The notes beneath the pieces were generated by a model. That model did no database searches, was not told where the DNA came from, and saw only the letters and a list, made by a program, of their open reading frames with translations. This document shows, piece after piece, positions 7,515 to 10,686 of a stretch of 10,686 nt of DNA. Made by a program: the position numbers and the translations under genes. The stretch comes from REEB470 sp032117095 (GTDB taxonomy: Bacteria > Bacillota > Bacilli > Paenibacillales > YIM-B00363): positions 1-10,686 of the forward strand of contig JAULZZ010000063.1 in the NCBI GenBank assembly GCA_032117095.1, in the 5' to 3' direction. The first letter of the stretch is position 1, and each line of letters opens with the position of its first letter.

Positions 7515-7547
7515 AAAACGTATCGCATACAAACGATACGTTTTTTT
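7515..7547. terminator. Bidirectional terminator between tpx and the 126-residue gene
   Basis: AAAACGTATCG (7515-7525) and CGATACGTTTT (7534-7544) form a perfect 11-bp stem with an 8-nt loop. Seven T residues (7541-7547) follow on the plus strand and four on the minus strand, so it can serve both convergent genes. An outer AACAC/GTGTT pair (7503-7507, 7549-7553) may extend the stem. Confidence 0.88.
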
Positions 7548-7574
7548 CGTGTTGTGCGCACCGTACTGGTGCGT

Positions 7575-7955
7575 TCACGTCACGGCGACTGCGTCATCGA
7601 CGCACTGTAAGATGGTGATGATCGTGCGTGCATTTTCGCCAAAATCACCCCATGGGCCACGGGAGGCCGCATACAGATCCAGTGCGCACGCACGATCAGC
7701 GGTCGCCACGAGTGTCATCGACAAGTCTTGAATTCGTCCGAGCGGAGTCCGCCGGATGGCTGTAATTTCTCCCACTTGTGGAACGTATGCCTCGACGTGC
7801 AGTCGGGGAATGCGTGGCAGAAGGAGCAACAGTTTTTCACCCATTGTCGTGACCGCATACGGATAGTGCCGCGTGCGCAGTAGTACGTCTAGATGTCGCT
7901 CGCTTGTTTGCGCATGACTACGCCATAAGCCAACGAGCAGTCGATGATACGCCAT
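7575..7955 (-). CDS. Hypothetical protein, 126 residues
   Basis: I do not recognise this protein. It looks real: AAAAGGGG stands about 5-8 nt before the ATG, the frame fills the space up to a terminator, and the sequence has protein-like alternation rather than shadow-frame composition. There is no signal peptide or TM helix. It starts basic (HRLLVGLWRSH), then shows a run of probable beta strands with basic and hydrophobic alternation (EKLLLLLPRIPRLHV, TPLGRIQDLSMTLV), a glycine-rich turn GPWGDFGENA, and a C-terminal helix-like end (RTIITILQCVDDAV). Several strands closed by one helix would suit a small PH-like or similar fold, but that is a guess. It lies downstream of the 6S RNA on the same strand; only a poor promoter candidate was seen (TTGGAT-N17-TAAAGT, about 8012-8050). 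Confidence 0.7.
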   Translation of the reverse strand: MAYHRLLVGLWRSHAQTSERHLDVLLRTRHYPYAVTTMGEKLLLLLPRIPRLHVEAYVPQVGEITAIRRTPLGRIQDLSMTLVATADRACALDLYAASRGPWGDFGENARTIITILQCVDDAVAVT

Positions 7956-8105
7956 GCAGTACCCCTTTTCTATGCGATGTCGCTATGTATGAAACATTCT
8001 TTTTTACCTTCTTTTTTACTTTAGTCTCTCTTCTATGCCGATCCAAAGCCCCTTTGAAACCCCCCTTTAAAACCATGCGCCCGTTCAGTGAGTAAAAAAT
8101 AAGGG

Positions 8106-8290
8106 AAAAAACCCGCCAATGCCGTCCCGGAACTTGTTTCTGAACCTGCTCAGCAGGGGGGTGACCGCAGTATGCTTGTGACCTCCTAGATCAACGCTAG
8201 GTACGTCAGCTACAATACGATATAGATCTCCCAAGAAACAACCATTGGTTCAAAACAAATGAACCGTGACGCACATCGCAGGCTTTTGTA
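8106..8290 (-). ncRNA. ssrS: Probable 6S RNA
   Basis: About 185 nt, the usual size of 6S RNA, which binds the sigma-A RNA polymerase by mimicking an open promoter. The ends pair: bases 8287-8268 with 8126-8108 on the minus strand form a long imperfect closing stem. After a 5' hairpin (GGTTCA/TGAACC), an 8-bp perfect pair TTGTTTCT (8241-8234) with AGAAACAA (8141-8134) closes a large internal bubble. The 3' side of the bubble holds the small hairpin CCTGC-TGA-GCAGG (8157-8145), and an apical stem is built of TGAC/GTCA (8208-8205, 8182-8179) and CCTAG/CTAGG (8201-8197, 8189-8185). This long stem, bubble, apical stem order is the 6S hallmark. A strong promoter precedes it and six T residues (8111-8106) end it. 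No ORF spans it. 6S-1 and 6S-2 types cannot be told apart here. Confidence 0.75.
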
Positions 8291-8296
8291 TTGTTG

Positions 8297-8325
8297 ATTA
8301 TACGCCACAAAGCAGCATTTGTAAA
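8297..8325 (-). promoter_or_regulatory. Strong sigma-A promoter of the 6S RNA
   Basis: TTTACA (8325-8320) and TATAAT (8302-8297) are spaced by exactly 17 bases on the minus strand, only one mismatch from consensus. Transcription should start near 8289-8292, which matches the 5' arm of the closing stem. Confidence 0.8.
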
Positions 8326-8326
8326 G

Positions 8327-8689
8327 TGGCAAGACGGTGCTTTTTATAAGGTTTCCATCATTTGGTCATGAAAGATAAGTACGTCAGTTTCCCGCTGTGC
8401 CCTCGTCGCCATGAAAGGGATTTTTAACCAATCTGTTCGCTGTATTCCAATCGTGTTTCGTATTAGCCAAACATTCCTGATCTGATCGTCAAGTGCACAT
8501 TGTCCAACGCAAGCACTTCGCCTCACCGTTTGGTTAACCCGCGGATGTTCAAAACCATCCCATTAGCTGTTATTCTCTTCTTTCTATCACCCTCCGAATA
8601 AATGGTCGCCATGCATCCTTAAAAAAAGAGCGTCAAAAAATTTTTTACAAAAAACGTCTGTTTCACTCGCTTTCATCAAAAACGCCCCG
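8327..8689. other. Intergenic stretch without a convincing gene
   Basis: About 360 bases between the 6S promoter and the liaR stop. The half next to liaR is rich in A and T runs, with AAAAAATTTTTT at 8635-8646 and seven A residues just before it, but no clear terminator stem for liaR was found. An open minus-strand stretch of 72 codons (8562-8347) runs between two stops. Its translation, for example DWLKIPFMATRAQRET, looks protein-like, but there is no ATG, the only start (GTG at 8526) has no ribosome site, and a GGAGG at about 8590 is out of phase. It may be the remnant of a decayed gene; I do not recognise it. Confidence 0.4.
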
Positions 8690-9328
8690 TCACTTCACAA
8701 GTCCATTTTTATACGCATAAATCGCTGCTTGCGTGCGATCTGCCACATCCAGTTTTCCCAGCAGGTTCGTCACATGAAACTTGACGGTTTTCACACTAAT
8801 ATACAGTGTATGTGCAATGTCTTGATTGGATTTACCTTGAGCGATCAGCAAGAGCACTTCCATTTCTCGTTCTGATAACTGGTTGTGGCCGACGTCCGCC
8901 CCCGTGGTCGTTTTTTTTTGTAATCTTTGTAAAATTTTATTGGTTACCTCCGCACCAAGAATGGGTTCTCCTGTGACCGCGGCGCGAATGGCAGCGACAA
9001 TGTCCGAAGCACTGGATGTTTTGAGTATATAACTAAACGCACCAGCTTCCAAGACAGGGTATACCATCTCATCGTCAATAAAACTGGTGAGCACGATCAC
9101 TTTACAGTGTGGAAGCGCACGTACGATATGACGCGTTGTCTCGATTCCGTTCATTTTGGGCATGACAAGATCCATCAGCACGACATCCGGATGCATGCGC
9201 AAGGCTTTCTCTACCCCTTCCTCTCCGTTGGACGCCACGCCAACGACCGCAATGCCCGGTTCCGTACCCAACAACGCAACCAAGCCAACGCGCACCATTT
9301 CGTGGTCATCGATCACTAGAACCGTCAC
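8690..9328 (-). CDS. liaR: LiaR-like NarL/LuxR-family response regulator
   Basis: DNA-binding response regulator of 212 residues (B. subtilis LiaR has about 211). The receiver domain shows the acidic pair in VIDDHEMVR, phospho-acceptor D in VVLMDLVMPKM, the T of VLTSFIDDEMVYPV and K of YILKTS. The output domain is a LuxR-type helix-turn-helix (LSEREMEVLLLIAQGKSNQDIA then ISVKTVKFHVTNLL). Similarity to LiaR, including TSFIDD--VYPV-EAGA-SY-LKTS, is strong. The start is hard to fix: GTG 9328 is chosen because it lies 4 nt after the liaS stop and matches the family start; GTG 9349 is in phase but abuts GGAGG and would overlap liaS. It should act on cell-envelope stress genes after phosphorylation by LiaS. 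Confidence 0.9.
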   Translation of the reverse strand: MTVLVIDDHEMVRVGLVALLGTEPGIAVVGVASNGEEGVEKALRMHPDVVLMDLVMPKMNGIETTRHIVRALPHCKVIVLTSFIDDEMVYPVLEAGAFSYILKTSSASDIVAAIRAAVTGEPILGAEVTNKILQRLQKKTTTGADVGHNQLSEREMEVLLLIAQGKSNQDIAHTLYISVKTVKFHVTNLLGKLDVADRTQAAIYAYKNGLVK

Positions 9329-9332
9329 ATGA

Positions 9333-10409
9333 TTACTCGTTGTCTCCACCCTCCTTCTCTTTTTCTTGTACTTGGATGGTGGGTGGTAGTGTGATGGGGA
9401 CATGAACATCTATTTTTGTCCCGTTTTGCGGAAACGATACGATTTGCACACTGCCTCCAATTTCATTGACCCGCTCTTGCATTGAAAGCAAACCGTACGA
9501 CATCATCTTGATGTTCTTGGAATCAAAGCCGATGCCGTCATCACGGACCATGAGTCGAACCCCCGTTGGATTACGCCGAAACCGGACCATGACATTGCGC
9601 GCGTGCGCATGTCGCGTGATGTTCGATATGGCTTCTTGTACGATGCGAAACAAATGATCTTCAATGCCCTGCGCAAGTTCAATCGTATGGTCAATCTCCC
9701 ACGTAATATGCGTGGTGATACTGTTTTTCAGCGCCACCAATAAATGATCCAATGCATCAACAAAACGTTGATCCGTCAAAGGAACCGGACGCAGTTGCAA
9801 CAACAAGGCACGCATTTCAGACTGCGCCAGTGTCGCCATTTCTGCAATTTGGACGCTCTGTTTTTGCATTTGTTCGTCCGTTGCGTTGCGGGATAATGCC
9901 GTGGCAGACAGCACCATCGCAAACAATTGTTGTGAGACTGCATCATGCAAATCCCGTGCAATTCGTTGCCGCTCGGAAATCATGGCGCTCATCTGTTCTG
10001 TTTTTGCTAGCCGTGCATTATCCGTCACCAATCGTTGCAACCGCGCCACTTGTTCTTCCCACATCCGTGCCAGCCTCATCGTCTGTTGCGCAAGACAACC
10101 GATCTCGTCGTCTCCTTTTACATGCAATTCACGAGGAAACTGCCCTTTTTCGAGCAAATTCATTGCTTCTTGTATGGTTACAATGCGCTGGATCAACGAA
10201 ATACTTCGCCACATACCAAACAATACACTCCACAAACAAATACATACGAATGTGAGAAACACCCAAGAAACATGAGCAATCAACCATGCACCATGTCCCA
10301 TCACAATCAACACTGCCATCATACCACACAAGACGACACAACCGAAAAAGACCATTTCGACCATCATATTCCACATCAAGCTTGAAAAAGCCTTCTTTTG
10401 CATCCTCAT
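9333..10409 (-). CDS. liaS: LiaS-like sensor histidine kinase
   Basis: Membrane sensor kinase of 358 residues, almost the length of B. subtilis LiaS (360). Two TM helices (about residues 16-38 and 43-66) flank only a very short external loop, the intramembrane-sensing layout that relies on partner proteins. A HAMP-like region (about 68-125, with KGDDEIGCLA) follows, then a HisKA_3 dimerisation domain with phospho-acceptor H155 in ERQRIARDLHDAVSQQ. The ATPase domain has N263 (QEAISNITRHA), DDGIGFD (290-296) and YGLLSMQERV. ATG 10409 is preferred: AGGTG is 5 nt upstream and the codon overlaps the liaF stop as ATGA, as in an intact liaFSR operon. A second ATG two codons later is possible. The upstream part of the operon is lost to the insertion sequence. 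Confidence 0.92.
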   Translation of the reverse strand: MRMQKKAFSSLMWNMMVEMVFFGCVVLCGMMAVLIVMGHGAWLIAHVSWVFLTFVCICLWSVLFGMWRSISLIQRIVTIQEAMNLLEKGQFPRELHVKGDDEIGCLAQQTMRLARMWEEQVARLQRLVTDNARLAKTEQMSAMISERQRIARDLHDAVSQQLFAMVLSATALSRNATDEQMQKQSVQIAEMATLAQSEMRALLLQLRPVPLTDQRFVDALDHLLVALKNSITTHITWEIDHTIELAQGIEDHLFRIVQEAISNITRHAHARNVMVRFRRNPTGVRLMVRDDGIGFDSKNIKMMSYGLLSMQERVNEIGGSVQIVSFPQNGTKIDVHVPITLPPTIQVQEKEKEGGDNE

Positions 10410-10561
10410 GAGCGCACCTGCACGCGTACCGTCCCCACGAAGCACTCGACCTGAATATTCAAACGATATTGCGCAGAAAAATCACGAGGGGATTGCCACA
10501 AAACGCTATTCCCCACCCCCGATAACTGCCGGTCTGCAATACACAATTCTCCTATTCCGCC
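10406..10561 (-). pseudogene. liaF: 3' fragment of liaF, cut off by an insertion sequence
   Basis: The minus-strand frame that ends in the ATGA overlap with liaS reads back for 51 codons: GGIGELCIADRQLSGVGNSV, then LWQSPRDFSAQYRLNIQVEC and FVGTVRVQVRS. Pattern and position match the extreme C-terminus of LiaF (YvqF), the membrane inhibitor of LiaS, whose C-terminal domain (DUF2154 / LiaF-like C-terminal) repeats GxIGxxxV-type beta units and ends in a similar SP-F----RL-I-V---G-V-V stretch. In LiaF of Bacillus the gene directly precedes liaS. Here an in-frame TAG appears at 10564-10562, exactly where the mobile-element end begins, and no liaF-like sequence follows further upstream. The N-terminal TM helices and most of the domain are therefore missing. 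Identification rests on a short stretch plus synteny. Confidence 0.72.
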
Positions 10562-10577
10562 CTATATGTCACAATGG

Positions 10578-10606
10578 TTGTCGTTGGAAGAAAAAGAGGT
10601 TATAGT
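10578..10606 (+). promoter_or_regulatory. Transposase promoter
   Basis: TTGTCG (10578-10583) and TATAGT (10601-10606) are spaced by exactly 17 bases, 30 bases before the transposase start. It lies inside the presumed element and reads away from liaS. Confidence 0.55.
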
Positions 10607-10636
10607 AGTACCAACAGACACTAGGAGTGAGCGCAG

Positions 10637-10686
10637 ATGACGAGGTATAGTGAGGAAATAAAGCGTGAAATGATGGAACGAATGGT
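10637..10686 (+). CDS. Transposase, N-terminal 16 codons only
   Basis: The reading frame starts MTRYSEEIKREMMERM and runs off the window. This opening is characteristic of helix-turn-helix OrfA-type transposases of IS3-like elements (pattern M-RYSEEFK---I--M). AGGAG lies 9 nt before the ATG and a promoter 30 nt before it. The C-terminal catalytic part is not visible, so family and intactness are tentative. Confidence 0.6.
   Translation, partial: MTRYSEEIKREMMERM

Larger units (their letters stand above)
10563..10686 (+). mobile_element. Left end of an insertion sequence, probably IS3 family, cut by window edge
   Basis: The element carries its own promoter, ribosome site and transposase start, and its edge coincides with the sudden end of the liaF frame. 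The exact terminus is uncertain, between about 10562 and 10567; TGTCACAATGG from 10567 would be a TG-type end typical of IS3 elements, but the in-frame TAG at 10564-10562 argues that the junction is a few bases earlier. The right end, the second inverted repeat and the target duplication lie outside the window. Confidence 0.6.

Noticed and set aside
8614..8700. Possible terminator after liaR made of A and T runs
   Set aside because: The T runs are present, but no GC-rich stem could be paired directly before them; the AAAAAATTTTTT palindrome alone is not a terminator.
9349..9349. GTG at 9349 as the liaR start
   Set aside because: GGAGG directly abuts it with no spacing, and the protein would begin seven residues before the usual family start; GTG 9328 after the liaS stop fits better.
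10408..10605. Plus-strand open frame of 65 codons across the liaF remnant
   Set aside because: It is antisense to the liaF fragment, spans the IS junction and is proline/arginine-rich like a shadow frame; the opposite strand has a better explanation.
1..10686. Search for CRISPR arrays, tRNA and rRNA genes, prophage or defence islands
   Set aside because: No regularly spaced repeats, cloverleaf-like stretches or phage-type genes were seen; the only mobile element is the IS at the right edge.

Overview
This window comes from a Gram-positive (Firmicutes, class Bacilli) chromosome of roughly 50% GC. The gene set supports this: a LiaF/LiaS/LiaR-type envelope-stress locus, a YugP-type membrane zinc peptidase, a GltC-like LysR regulator, the atypical thiol peroxidase Tpx, strong AGGAGG-type ribosome binding sites and sigma-A-type promoters. 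An Alicyclobacillaceae or Paenibacillaceae-like organism would fit, but the genus cannot be fixed from this sequence alone.

Layout, left to right. (1) 1-1059, plus: the 3' part of a DHA1-type MFS drug efflux transporter, cut by the window edge. (2) 1046-4223, minus: a three-gene operon read in the order amt (ammonium channel), DUF294 GlnD-like nucleotidyltransferase, DnaQ-like DEDDh exonuclease. Junctions are tight (11 nt, then a 4-nt ATGA overlap). A good promoter lies at 4284-4312 with a perfect 12-bp palindrome in its spacer. (3) 4539-5231, plus: a YugP-like zinc metallopeptidase with a structured leader, a possible ECF-type promoter and a strong terminator. (4) 5280-6816, minus: a rhomboid protease followed by a GltC-like regulator. 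(5) 6960-7478, plus: tpx with its own promoter and a terminator. (6) 7575-7955, minus: an unrecognised 126-residue protein. (7) 8106-8290, minus: a roughly 185-nt RNA whose architecture is that of 6S RNA, with an excellent promoter and a terminal T run; it is absent from any ORF-level view. (8) 8327-8689: about 360 bases with no convincing gene, only an open 72-codon stretch. (9) 8690-10409, minus: liaS and liaR. (10) 10406-10561, minus: the last 51 codons of liaF, overlapping liaS by ATGA and cut off at about 10562-10567. (11) From about 10563 to the window end, plus: the left end of an insertion sequence with promoter, RBS and first 16 codons of a transposase.

How the parts relate. The amt operon and the GltC-like regulator point to nitrogen assimilation, although no glnK, glnA or gltAB is seen. 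In the amt operon a GlnD-related nucleotidyltransferase and an exonuclease stand where glnK often stands. The right end is an envelope-stress two-component system whose dedicated inhibitor gene, liaF, appears to be broken by a mobile element; by analogy with Bacillus subtilis this predicts a deregulated LiaSR system. The main discoveries beyond plain gene calling are the liaF-IS junction, the 6S RNA, and the amt/DUF294/exonuclease operon with its palindromic promoter.
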